Source of the DNA: Prinsepia uniflora
Lineage: Eukaryota > Streptophyta > Magnoliopsida > Rosales > Rosaceae
DNA length: 64,000 bases
Assembly: GCA_032719365.1 (NCBI GenBank)
Contig: CM064872.1
Span: 58,456,891 to 58,520,890, forward strand
Reading direction: 5' to 3'
Part shown: one piece after another, positions 24,561 to 33,738 of the stretch
Numbering within the stretch: position 1 is the stretch's first letter
How the letters are laid out: every line of letters begins with the position of its first letter
Made by a program: the position numbers and the translations under genes
The notes under the pieces: generated by a model
Told to the model about the DNA's origin: nothing
The model's database searches: none
Seen by the model: only the letters and a program-made list of their open reading frames with translations

Positions 24561-24787
24561 TAAAAGGTATTGAATTTTCTGATATTATTTCAATAAATTT
24601 AATTGTACAGTAGTGGCAGATTTATACAGTTCTAGGAGAGTCCTAACTAGGTAAGATTCTAGTAGAGTCCTAACTAGGTAAAATATAAACAAGGGCCTAA
24701 CTAGGTAAGATACAACTTAGGTATTAAGGAGGAGATTGATCTGCAATCTCCTCTGATTCTACAGGATCTGTAACAGGATCCTTAACA
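24561..24787 (-). repeat. copia-2 3' LTR
   Basis: In element orientation the LTR starts TGTTAAGG and ends '...tacctttta'. The polyprotein frame runs into it and stops at 24724. Confidence 0.93.
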
Positions 24788-27700
24788 CGCCCCCGCAAGA
24801 AGGTGGAGCCATCTGCGACACCAATCTTGTCACGTAGGAGCTGAAACCGGGGTCTGGATAAGGGCTTGGTGAGGGCATCAGCAAGCTGATCATCAGTGGC
24901 AACATGGGAGACAGTGAGTAGGCCACGAGAGACATGATCACGGACAAACTGAAAATCAATGTCCACGTGTTTCATACGAGAGTGTAGGGCTGGATTGGCA
25001 CAGTAGAAGGTGGTGCCAATGTTGTCACATGAGATATTGGGGCAGGCCGAGATGGAGAGGCCCAGTTCTGTGAGGAGGGACTGCACCCACGTGAGTTCTG
25101 CTGCAGTTGCTGCAACTGCGCGATATTCAGCCTCTGTAGACGATCTAGAGACGGACTTTTGTTTCCGGGAGCTCCAGGAAATGAGGTTCCCACCCAGGTA
25201 AACTAGGTAAGCTGTGGTGGATTTGCGGTCATCTCGATCAGCAGCCCAATCAGCATCAGAGAAGGCAGCTAATGTGTTGAATGCATGGGTGACAGCACGA
25301 AGTTGATGGGTGGACTTCTTGTGGAGATGAAGTCCGTAGAGAATGGTGCCCCGTAGGTAACGTAGGACCCGTTTAAGTGCTTGCCAGTGTAGATCTGTAG
25401 GGGCATGCATGAACTGGGAGAGCTTGTTGACAGCATAGGAAACATCAGGGCGAGTAAGGCTGAGATATTGAAGGCTGCCAATGATGCGGCGAAATCTGGT
25501 AGGATCAGCCGGGGGGGAGCCATCCTGAAGAGCCAATGTAGGGCTCACGGCCAGGGGGGTTGAGACTGGTTTGGCTCCCTCCATACCCGCCATGTGAAGG
25601 AGATCGTTGATGTAGCGATGCTGGGAGAGAAACAGACCCGTGGGGGTGTTGGTTACTTCCACACCAAGAAAGTAATGAAGGGGTCCAAGATCCTTGACAG
25701 AGAACCGGGCAGCCAAGGTGTGGATGAAGGAGTTGAGGAGTGGTGGGTCATTACCCGTAAGGATCAGGTCATCCACATAGGCCAGAAAGTAAAGAACATG
25801 AGGTCCCTGCTTAAGAACAAAGAGAGATGCATCAGAGTGAATAGTAACAAACCCTTGTCGAAGGAGGAAGCGATGAAGTTCCTGATACCAGGCCCGGGGG
25901 GCTTGTTTTAGACCATAGAGGGCCTTTTTGAGCTTGCACACATAGGTAGGAGTTTGTGGGTCGACAAACCCCTTGGGCTGTTCCATGTAGACATCTTCAT
26001 GGAGGGTGCCCTGTAGGAAAGCATTGTTTACATCCAACTGCCGGATGGGCCAGCCATGAGTCACAGCAAGATGGAGCACAATTCGTATAGTAGTGGGTTT
26101 CACTACAGGGCTGTAGGTCTCTGTGAAGTCTAGGCCTGGGCGCTGGTGGTAGCCCTTTGCTACTAGCCTGGCTTTGTAGCGGTCAACAGTGCCATCCGGG
26201 TGTCTTTTGATCCTGAATACCCATTTATTGCCAACCAGATTCTGGTGTGGGTGAGAAGGTACCAACTCCCAGGTACCGTTTTGGATCAGGGCAGTGAATT
26301 CTGCAGACATAGCGGTGCGCCAAAGAGGATCCTTGATGGCCTGGGATACACAAGTGGGCTCGGCCAAGGTGAGGAGTGTAGAGGTGGTTGCAGTGAGGGC
26401 ATAGGTGGGTACAGGGGGAATAGTGCCGGTTTTGGTGCGGGTGAGCATAGGGTGAGTGTTTGGGGGTGGGGGCGGTGGTGGTGGGGGGGAGGGAAGGGTG
26501 GGGGAGGGGTTAGGAGGAGAGGGAAGGCGGGGTGGACGCCTGGTGTAGGTGCGGATTGGGTGTGCAGGGGGTGGTGGGGAGGGGCTGACAGCAGCGGGAG
26601 CAGGTGAGGCAGCAGAGGAGGAAACAGGGAGGTTGCTGATGACGGGTTGGTGCTGGGGCAGGGAGGGAGCTGGCGCTGGAGACGGTGCTACGCCAAGACC
26701 AGGCAGGTGCAGTGTGTCAGTGTGGTCCAGTAATGCTGCAGGCGCCGGTGGTGGTGCTGGTGTAGGGGCAGGGGATGGGGGAAGAGCAGTGACGAGAGGA
26801 AGGGTGGACATCCACTGGTCAAAGTGATCAGAATGGACGTGAGGGGCAGTAGAGTGAGAAGGGATACCCGGGAAGGAAGACTCATCAAACTGAACATGCC
26901 TAGACACATAAAGACGACTAGAGGAGGGGTCAAAACAGAGGTAGGCACTCTGATTGAGGGAGTAGCCGAGGAAGACACATGGGGTGGATTTTGGTTGCAT
27001 TTTGTTGGTGGTGTAGGGACGTAGCCAGGGAAAACAGAGGCAACCAAATACTTTGAGACGTGAGTAATTTGGGGGCTGGTGAAAGAGGGTAGAGTAGGGA
27101 GTAGAGTTCTGGAGAGTGGGGGTGGGTAAGCGATTGATGAGATAGACAGCAGCCTTAAAGGCATACGGCCAGTAGGAGAGAGGGAGATGAGCTTGATGAA
27201 GAAGAGTAAGACCCGTGTCCACAACATGGCGGTGACGCCGTTCTGCCACCCCATTATGTTGGGGTGTGTGAGGGGGGGTGAGAAGATGGTGAATACCGTG
27301 GGTGGCTAGGAAGGCTTTGAGTTTGATAAACTCTCCACCGCCATCAGTGTAGAGAGTGACAATGGAGGTTTGGAAATAATTTTCAACCAGTTTTTTGAAA
27401 TCAAGGAAGGTGGGAAAAACATCAGATTTCTTTTTGAGTGGGTAAAGCCATGTATATCTGGTGTAATGATCAACAAATATGACATAATAAGTAAAACCTT
27501 CAGGAGATTTGTAGGGGGCAGGACCCCAGACATCTGAGAAAATTAATTGGAGAGGCCGTGTGCTTGTAAGAGAAGTCTCCCCAAAGGGGAGACGATGACT
27601 TTTATTGCATTGACAAGAGGGACATACAGAGAGGTTGGATTTTAAAGGTACTGAAATAGCAGCAGAACGAAAAACAGACTCTAAGACTCTAACACTAGGA

Positions 27701-28863
27701 TGACCAAGACGACGATGCCACAAAGTAGGGGATGCCACCACACCAGTCATAGCTTGCGGTTGCAGGGAGGTAGGGGACCATTCATACACACCGTCCTTAC
27801 TCGGGCCTTGAAGAAGCACCGCCCCCGTGCTGAGATCCTTCACCTGGAAAAAGTCGGGATAAAATTCAATTGAAGTGTGGTTAGTGGCATTAAATTGGGA
27901 GATAGAGAGCAGGTTTCTGGTCATGGTAGGAGCACAGAGAACATGTTTAAGGAGAAAAGCCCACACCCACTGGCAAAACCCGCGGTAGCCACTGCCTTGG
28001 GTGCTGTTGGACCTGCGCTGGTTGCTGGGGGGCAGACCAGAGCGCTGGTAAGAGGAACTACGGCTGTCACAAGCCTGGTTGGAGGATCGTTGGTCGGAGG
28101 GACCACGGTTGTGGCGGTTGTAGTTGGAACCACGTGCTGTTTGGGTGACATGAGCAGTGATGGTAGAGGGAGGGGGGTTGGGGGCAGCTCGATTGGCTGC
28201 ATTTTCATGCTGAACCAGCATGTCATGCAAGTTCTCAAAAGGGACAGATGTGTCTCTGGACCTGACAGCAGCAGCTAGGTCTTTGAAGTCAGGGCCAATG
28301 CCATTGAGGACATGGAGAAGCAGGTCATCATCAGACAGGGGTGTATCAATGGCTGCGAGTTCATCAGCAATGATGCGTACCTCCTGGAGGTATTCAGAGA
28401 CTGGCCGGGAGTCTTGGCGAAGGAGGGTCAAACGCTCCTTGAGTCCTAGTACCCGAGCTCGGGCTGTGCTCGCGTAGAGGCGGGTGAGACGGGTCCAGGC
28501 AGCAGCGGATGTTGGGGCTGCAGCAATTAGGGTGATGACCTGGGGGGAGACAGATGCCAAAATGGCATGGAGGAGCAACTGGTCCTGGCGGATCCAGAGG
28601 GCCCGAAGGGCTGTTTCTTCTGCAGGTGGGCAGGGATGTGTGCCATCCACGTAACCCATGAGTTCATACCCACGGAGGAGGGCGTTGAACTGAGCGCGCC
28701 AAGGGAAGAAGGTGGTGGAGGTGAGTTTGACAGGGAGCTGGGCGGCGGCGTTGATGGTGATGAGGGCGGGAGGGGAAGAGGTGGTGTCGGTTGGTGGTGG
28801 GAGAGTAGGGTTGACAGGGGCGGCTGTGGATTGAGCAGCGGCTGCTGTAGGTTGGGCGGCCAT
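24724..28863 (-). CDS. copia-2 Gag-Pol polyprotein, open but lacking zinc knuckle and protease core
   Basis: One uninterrupted 1379-codon frame. In order it has gag (about 40-245), GAG-pre-integrase with an HHCC finger ('LWHRRLGHP' about 385, 'CPSC'), an integrase core with Asp in 'FSDVWG' (about 443), Asp in 'LYTDGGGEF' (about 506) and Glu in 'NGVAERRHR' (about 540), a proline-rich linker (670-800), RT with 'YVDD' (about 1031), and RNase H with 'SDADWA' (about 1205). Compared with copia-1, about 90 residues are missing at 'GFCQW' / 'LLKHVLCAP' (junction near 27960-27975). This removes most of the CCHC knuckle and the DSGA protease site while keeping the frame. Known copia elements need that protease, so copia-2 probably depends on a helper despite its open frame. 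Confidence 0.93.
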   Translation of the reverse strand: MAAQPTAAAAQSTAAPVNPTLPPPTDTTSSPPALITINAAAQLPVKLTSTTFFPWRAQFNALLRGYELMGYVDGTHPCPPAEETALRALWIRQDQLLLHAILASVSPQVITLIAAAPTSAAAWTRLTRLYASTARARVLGLKERLTLLRQDSRPVSEYLQEVRIIADELAAIDTPLSDDDLLLHVLNGIGPDFKDLAAAVRSRDTSVPFENLHDMLVQHENAANRAAPNPPPSTITAHVTQTARGSNYNRHNRGPSDQRSSNQACDSRSSSYQRSGLPPSNQRRSNSTQGSGYRGFCQWVWAFLLKHVLCAPTMTRNLLSISQFNATNHTSIEFYPDFFQVKDLSTGAVLLQGPSKDGVYEWSPTSLQPQAMTGVVASPTLWHRRLGHPSVRVLESVFRSAAISVPLKSNLSVCPSCQCNKSHRLPFGETSLTSTRPLQLIFSDVWGPAPYKSPEGFTYYVIFVDHYTRYTWLYPLKKKSDVFPTFLDFKKLVENYFQTSIVTLYTDGGGEFIKLKAFLATHGIHHLLTPPHTPQHNGVAERRHRHVVDTGLTLLHQAHLPLSYWPYAFKAAVYLINRLPTPTLQNSTPYSTLFHQPPNYSRLKVFGCLCFPWLRPYTTNKMQPKSTPCVFLGYSLNQSAYLCFDPSSSRLYVSRHVQFDESSFPGIPSHSTAPHVHSDHFDQWMSTLPLVTALPPSPAPTPAPPPAPAALLDHTDTLHLPGLGVAPSPAPAPSLPQHQPVISNLPVSSSAASPAPAAVSPSPPPPAHPIRTYTRRPPRLPSPPNPSPTLPSPPPPPPPPPNTHPMLTRTKTGTIPPVPTYALTATTSTLLTLAEPTCVSQAIKDPLWRTAMSAEFTALIQNGTWELVPSHPHQNLVGNKWVFRIKRHPDGTVDRYKARLVAKGYHQRPGLDFTETYSPVVKPTTIRIVLHLAVTHGWPIRQLDVNNAFLQGTLHEDVYMEQPKGFVDPQTPTYVCKLKKALYGLKQAPRAWYQELHRFLLRQGFVTIHSDASLFVLKQGPHVLYFLAYVDDLILTGNDPPLLNSFIHTLAARFSVKDLGPLHYFLGVEVTNTPTGLFLSQHRYINDLLHMAGMEGAKPVSTPLAVSPTLALQDGSPPADPTRFRRIIGSLQYLSLTRPDVSYAVNKLSQFMHAPTDLHWQALKRVLRYLRGTILYGLHLHKKSTHQLRAVTHAFNTLAAFSDADWAADRDDRKSTTAYLVYLGGNLISWSSRKQKSVSRSSTEAEYRAVAATAAELTWVQSLLTELGLSISACPNISCDNIGTTFYCANPALHSRMKHVDIDFQFVRDHVSRGLLTVSHVATDDQLADALTKPLSRPRFQLLRDKIGVADGSTFLRGRVKDPVTDPVESEEIADQSPP

Positions 28864-28914
28864 GGATTAGGGTTAGGGTTTTTTTTCTAGGGTTTGCTCG
28901 ATGGAGCTTTTAGG

Positions 28915-28926
28915 GCTCTGATACCA
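28915..28926 (-). other. copia-2 primer-binding site
   Basis: Reads tggtatcagagc in element orientation directly after the 5' LTR, complementary to the 3' end of initiator tRNA-Met. Confidence 0.9.
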
Positions 28927-29153
28927 TAAAAGGTATTGAATTTTCTGATATTATTTCAATAAATTTAATTGTACAGTAGTGGCAGATTTATACAGTTCTA
29001 GGAGAGTCCTAACTAGGTAAGATTCTAGTAGAGTCCTAACTAGGTAAAATATAAACAAGGGCCTAACTAGGTAAGATACAACTTAGGTATTAAGGAGGAG
29101 ATTGATCTGCAATCTCCTCTGATTCTACAGGATCTGTAACAGGATCCTTAACA
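28927..29153 (-). repeat. copia-2 5' LTR
   Basis: A 227-bp LTR, matching 24561-24787 with no difference that I could find by eye. Confidence 0.93.
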
Positions 29154-29158
29154 TTCCT

Positions 29159-32083
29159 CCCTTCAACGGCCTCAAGCTCTGGTGGGTGTGGTGGTCTCTC
29201 CAAATCTGTGGCATCGTCGTTTGGGCCATCCCAGCTCTAAAATTCTTCAAAGTGTCCTTCGTCAGTCTTCCATTTCTGTGTCTCCTAAACATCTTGAGTC
29301 AGTTTGTAATTCTTGCTTATGTAATAAAAGTCACCGCCTTCCATTTGGCGTTTCCTCTCTTCAATCCTCCCGTCCCCTACAATTATTTTACAGCGATGTT
29401 TGGGGTCCTGCTCCTTACCCATCCGTGGATGGTTTTTCCTACTATGTCATTTTTGTTGACCATTTCACTAAATACTGGCTGTATCCATTACGCAGAAAAT
29501 CCGATGTTTACTCCACTTTTCAGGACTTCAAAACTTTGGTTGAAAAATATTTCCAGCATCCCATCACTTCCCTTTATACTGATGGCGGTGGTGAGTTCAT
29601 AAAACTGAAGCCTTTTCTTGCCACCCACGGCATAAACCACCTCCTAACTCCACCACACACACCTCAACATAACGGTGTTGCTAAACGGCGACATCGTCAC
29701 ATCGTTGAAACTGGTCTCACCCTCCTCCATCAGGCCTCCCTTCCGTTATCCTACTGGTCCTATGCTTTTCGGGCAGCCGTCTACCTCATCAATCGGCTTC
29801 CCACTCCCAATCTCCAAAATACGTGCCCATACACTCTCCTCTTTCAACTCCCACCCAACTACACCCGTTTGCACACCTTTGGTTGTCTTTGTTTCCCATG
29901 GCTTCGTCCTTACACCTAGAACAAACTTCAACCACGGTCCACTCCTTGTGTCTTTCTTGGGTATTCTCTTAACCAAAGTGCCTACTTGTGTCTTGACCCC
30001 TCCACTCACAAACTCTATGTCTCCCGTCATGTCCAGTTTGATGAGTCTACCTTCCCTGGTTCTTCTGCCACTCCTAACAGCCCCCCGGTCACCCCTGCCC
30101 TCACTGCTTCTTGGCTTGCCACTCTCCTCCCTGTTTCCTCTGTTCCTGTCTCGACTGCCACATCTGCCCCACCGGCTGTACCTGCTGCTCCTCCTCCCGA
30201 GGACCCTCTCACTGCACCTTCTCTACTCCGCCTAGAGGCAGCCCCACCCCCTGCTGCGGTTCTGTCATCTCCTGGTCTCCCGACCACCCCTGCTCCACCT
30301 GCACCACCAGAACCCAGCCCCACCGTTCCTTCCTCTGCCGCCACCCTCCGTGACAGCTCCCATGCTCCTCTCCTCACCTACAGCCGGGCCATCGCCCCCC
30401 CCCCCCCCCCCCCCCCCACCTCCTCCACCACCCTCTCGACCTCAACATACACATCCTATGCTTACCCGGACCCAAACTGGCACCATCAAACCAGTAACCC
30501 GTTATGCCCTCACTGCCACCTCTCACCCTCTCCCTTCTCTGGTTGAGCCAACCTGTGTTTCTCAGGCCCTGAAGGACCCTGCATGGCGGCATGCCATGTC
30601 CGATGAACTAAATGCCCTCATTCGCAATGGAACCTGGGATCTGGTTCCTCCCAGCCCCAACCAGAATGTGGTCGGCAACAAGTGGGTTTTTCGTATCAAA
30701 CGAACCCCTACAGGTGAGGTTGACAGGTTTAAAGCCCGTCTAGTGGCCAAAGGGTACCATCAACGACCAGGTGTGGATTTTCTGGACACTTTCAGCCCGG
30801 TGGTCAAGCCCACAACCATTCGACTTGTCCTCCACCTTGCTGTGACTCAAGGCTGGCCCCTCCGGCAGCTTGATGTCAACAATGCCTTCCTACATGGCAC
30901 CCTTACTGAAGATGTTTACATGGCCCAACCAACAGGCTTTGCTGATCCCGATAAACCCACCCATGTGTGCAAACTCCAGAAAGCCCTGTATGGTCTTAAA
31001 CAAGCCCCCCGTGCTTGGTACAACGAGCTGCATGCCTTCCTCCTTGCTCAAGGGTTTACACCTGCCCTCTCGGATGCCTCCTTGTTCATACTCCGCCAAG
31101 GTAAACATGTTCTGTATTTTCTGGTGTATGTCGATGATCTAATTGTGACAGGCAGCAGTTCCTCTCTTATCACCGACTTCATCAACACCTTGGCTGCCCG
31201 ATTTTCTGTCAAAGACCTGGGGGACCTTCATTACTTCCTTGGGGTGGAAGTCTTTCCCACTCCCACTGGTCTGCTTCTCTCGCAGCACAAATATATCCGT
31301 GACCTCCTCACCACAGCTCGCATGGACGGAGCAAAACCAGTAGCCACCCCACTTGCGGTCTCTCCAACACTCACTCTTACAGATGGCTCTCCCCCTGCTG
31401 ACGCCACGCTGTTTAGAAAGCTGGTTGGCAGCCTTCAATACCTCAATCTCACCCACCCAGATCTCTCCTTTGTTGTCAACAAGCTCTCCCAGTTCATGCA
31501 TGCCCCCACGGACACTCACTGGCAGGCCCTCAAACGCGTCCTACGCTATCTCAAGGGAACCATGTTCTATGGCCTCCAGCTTCACTCCAGGTCTTCCAAC
31601 CGTCTGCACGCTGTTTCTCACTCCCATAACCTCCATGCATATTCTGATGCCGATTGGGCAGGCGACCCCACAGACCGTAAATCCACTACTGCTTACCTGG
31701 TTTATCTTGGGGCCAATCTCATCTCCTGGAGTTCCTGGAAACAGAAGGCCGTTTCCAAGTCATCCACTGAGGCCGAATACCGTGCTGTGGCCTCCACCAC
31801 TGCTGAGCTGCTTTGGGTCCAATCCCTCCTCCGGGAGCTCGGTCTCTCCGTTGCTGGTCCCCCAACCATTTCCTGTGACAACATTGGCACCACCTTCTAC
31901 TGTGCCAATCCCGTTCTTCACTCACGCATGAAGCATGTCGACATTGACTTCCATTTCGTTCGTGATCATGTCACTCGATGATCAACTAGCTGATGCTCTT
32001 ACCAAGCTGCTGCCCCGCCCGCGTTTTCCGCTCCTACGTTCCAAGATTGGTGTCACTGATGGCTCCACCATCTTGCGGGGGCG
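29159..32083 (+). pseudogene. copia-1 integrase, RT and RNase H (second half of pol), broken
   Basis: Resumes copia-1 pol after the nested insert. GAG-pre-integrase ('LWHRRLGHPS') and the integrase core run through 29200-29915. The catalytic glutamate position reads Lys ('NGVAKRRHR', about 29684). One codon is missing near 29478 relative to copia-2. A TAG (29917-29919) interrupts the frame, which then continues to a 23-nt poly-C run (30395-30417) where phase is lost again. RT with 'YVDD' (about 31126-31137) and RNase H ('SDADWAGD', about 31644) are open in the third segment until 31981, where a short deletion shifts the frame before 'DDQLADALTK'. This copy cannot make a working polyprotein. 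Confidence 0.9.
30395..30417. repeat. Poly-C tract (23 nt) at the pol frameshift
   Basis: The integrase-side and RT-side frames of copia-1 differ in phase across this proline-coding run. Confidence 0.95.
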
Positions 32084-32325
32084 TCACAGGAGATTGAGAA
32101 TTCTTCTCCCTGATTCGGCAAATCATATCTCTACAGGAATCATTCTTGATTCCTTCCTACTGTATTTCCTTCCTAGTTAGTCTCTACCACTACATACCTA
32201 GTTAGGACTCTACTTGTATATACCTAGTTACGACTCTGTTAACACCTCTGTATAAATAGGGCACTACTGTAAAGGAAACATTATTCAGAAAATATAAAAC
32301 AGAAACCTGTTTTAAATACCTTTTA
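32084..32325 (+). repeat. copia-1 3' LTR, 5'-clipped
   Basis: Matches the 5' LTR from its 19th or 20th base onward ('tcacaggagattgag'). The first 18-19 bases after the PPT 'gcgggggcg' are missing. Ends at 32325 before ATAAC. Confidence 0.88.
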
Positions 32326-33738
32326 ATAACCACAGGGCAAACTGTTTCACTTGTGAATTTATGCACTAGGTTTCGAATACCTGAACCGAGCACATGACTT
32401 AAATTTCTAAATATGATGAACTACATACGCCATGGAAGTGAAAATGACAAAAGAAAAACTTGGATACAATTCATAGAATGAGAATTAGAAAACTTGGATG
32501 TAATTCAGTGTGAATTGTGATTTATGACAGTAACTGAGGAAAAAATAATTTAAAACCTGTCAAATAATCTAGTGAAGTACTAAGGACTAAACCTTTTGAC
32601 AAAATTTAAAAAGAGCACAAAGTCTCTCTTGGAGTTCAGGCATCTTTCCACCGTAGTCTACCATTATCACTGGCCTCATTCCTGTACACAAAGCTATAAT
32701 ATCTGCCACAAAATTACACAATCATAATTCAGAATACATAATAATATGAAATATATTATGTTATTTATAAGTATGTTACTATTAAGCTAAGGAAATTTGC
32801 AGTAACAATGGGAAAGAAGGATTGAATTCGCTTCACAATTACAATAATCTTTAACAAGAATTCAAGAAATTCTTTAACTTCTTACAGTGAATCACCAGAA
32901 GTCTTATGGCATAGACGCAAAAGCCATAGCTTTCATTATAAATGGAAATAGCACAAAAGGACATAATGAACTGAGTTGTTTTACTTGCATTTTCCAAGCT
33001 AATTTTATGGAAAAGGAAAACGAAGTCATTCCTACTATTTTTGTACAGATTTTTACCATTCTATTATCACCAGAAGGAATATATATATATATATATATAT
33101 ATCTTTTTAATGAAATAACAAATATCATTATCATCCAATTGGGAATAATCTACCCAGAGGTCTCCAGTTCTGGACTCTTAAGTAAACTATATCTCAACCA
33201 TGCTGGGCAACATAAAAGTAAAAATATTTGGGCAACATTTGAGCTAAACCTCTAAATTACAAATCCAAATGGCGGTGGTCCAAATTGGAAACGAAAGTAG
33301 CCACAAGATTAATACTAGAGTCTCAATTTTGAAAGAGTACAATCCAGTAACCAAGATCGAACCTCAATTTTGTAAAAGACATAAAAAATTAAACACAGAA
33401 GCCGAAAGTTGAAACAGACCAAAATATTACCACCCAGCCAAATTGAGGTGGTGAGAGTTGGCAGGCACCCAATATTGAAAACCCAAAAATGAAAATAGAG
33501 AAAACATCGTGAAAGCAGACCGAAAAATGCTAAAACCATAACCGAAATTCAGTGAGAAAACTAACAGAGAGGCTAAACCGAAGGAGGGAAAAAAGGGACC
33601 TATCTCAAGGCGACGTCTTGCATATCTAAGTCGCCATTTGATTTGAGACAGAGACGAGTTCAACACTTTGAGTGCTTCATCCAGTTGTGCAGCTTCAGTT
33701 AAGAACTCCTTCGCTTCTTTTTCTCGAGGATCCTCCAC

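Larger units (their letters stand above)
24556..29158 (-). mobile_element. Nested young Ty1/copia retrotransposon (copia-2)
   Basis: TTCCT target duplications flank it (24556-24560 and 29154-29158). Its two 227-bp LTRs (24561-24787 and 28927-29153) look identical by eye. In element orientation the PBS is tggtatcagagc (28926-28915) and the PPT is 'cttgcgggggcg' just before 24787. The element of 4593 bp lies inside the pol region of copia-1, in the opposite direction, and belongs to the same family: the PBS, PPT and LTR ends match and the proteins are clearly homologous. Identical LTRs imply a recent insertion. Confidence 0.95.
22898..32330 (+). mobile_element. Outer Ty1/copia retrotransposon (copia-1), split by a younger copia
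   Basis: Bounded by ATAAC target duplications at 22898-22902 and 32326-32330. The 5' LTR is 22903-23161 and the 3' LTR is about 32084-32325. The PBS 'tggtatcagagcc' (23162-23174, initiator tRNA-Met type) follows directly, and a 'cttgcgggggcg' PPT precedes the 3' LTR. Domain order gag, protease, integrase, RT, RNase H marks copia. The 3' LTR lacks its first 18-19 bases, and the LTRs differ by at least three substitutions and one 2-base indel. It sits in intron 2 of the minus-strand gene, antisense to it. Without the nested insert it would be about 4.8 kb. Confidence 0.92.
18089..33738 (-). pseudogene. Conserved plant gene, seven exons, apparently decaying (tentatively DUF4504 / C1orf74-like)
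   Basis: I assembled seven exons with consistent GT/AG sites and phases: 33738-33600, 32702-32593, 22563-22414, 22301-22065, 21181-21071, 20582-20538, 18248-18089. Landmarks in order are 'LKVLNSSLSQIKWRLR', 'GMRPVIMVDYGGKMPELQER', 'ESPIFEHLRVMVIEEMIYLV', 'LLFVDLEQDPPE', 'SICMQNTQVLLPTLNGW', 'LLGYPVVYLFSKEH' and 'VPYDLSMGG'. They match a conserved plant protein of about 317 residues that I remember as uncharacterised. The DYGG and LNGWLLGYPVVY motifs suggest DUF4504/UPF0739, but I am unsure. The coding sum is 952 nt, not a multiple of three. Exon 4 is out of frame after 'GMQLI' (TGA follows near 22207). The expected ATG reads GTG at 33736-33738, with a stop upstream. A TAG (18104-18106) precedes the natural TAA by four codons. 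Intron 2 carries the nested copia elements and intron 6 a LINE remnant. Confidence 0.7.

Noticed and set aside
24014..31893. Several antisense or shifted frames of 60-190 codons across the copia elements
   Set aside because: All are shadows of the GC-rich copia coding frames.
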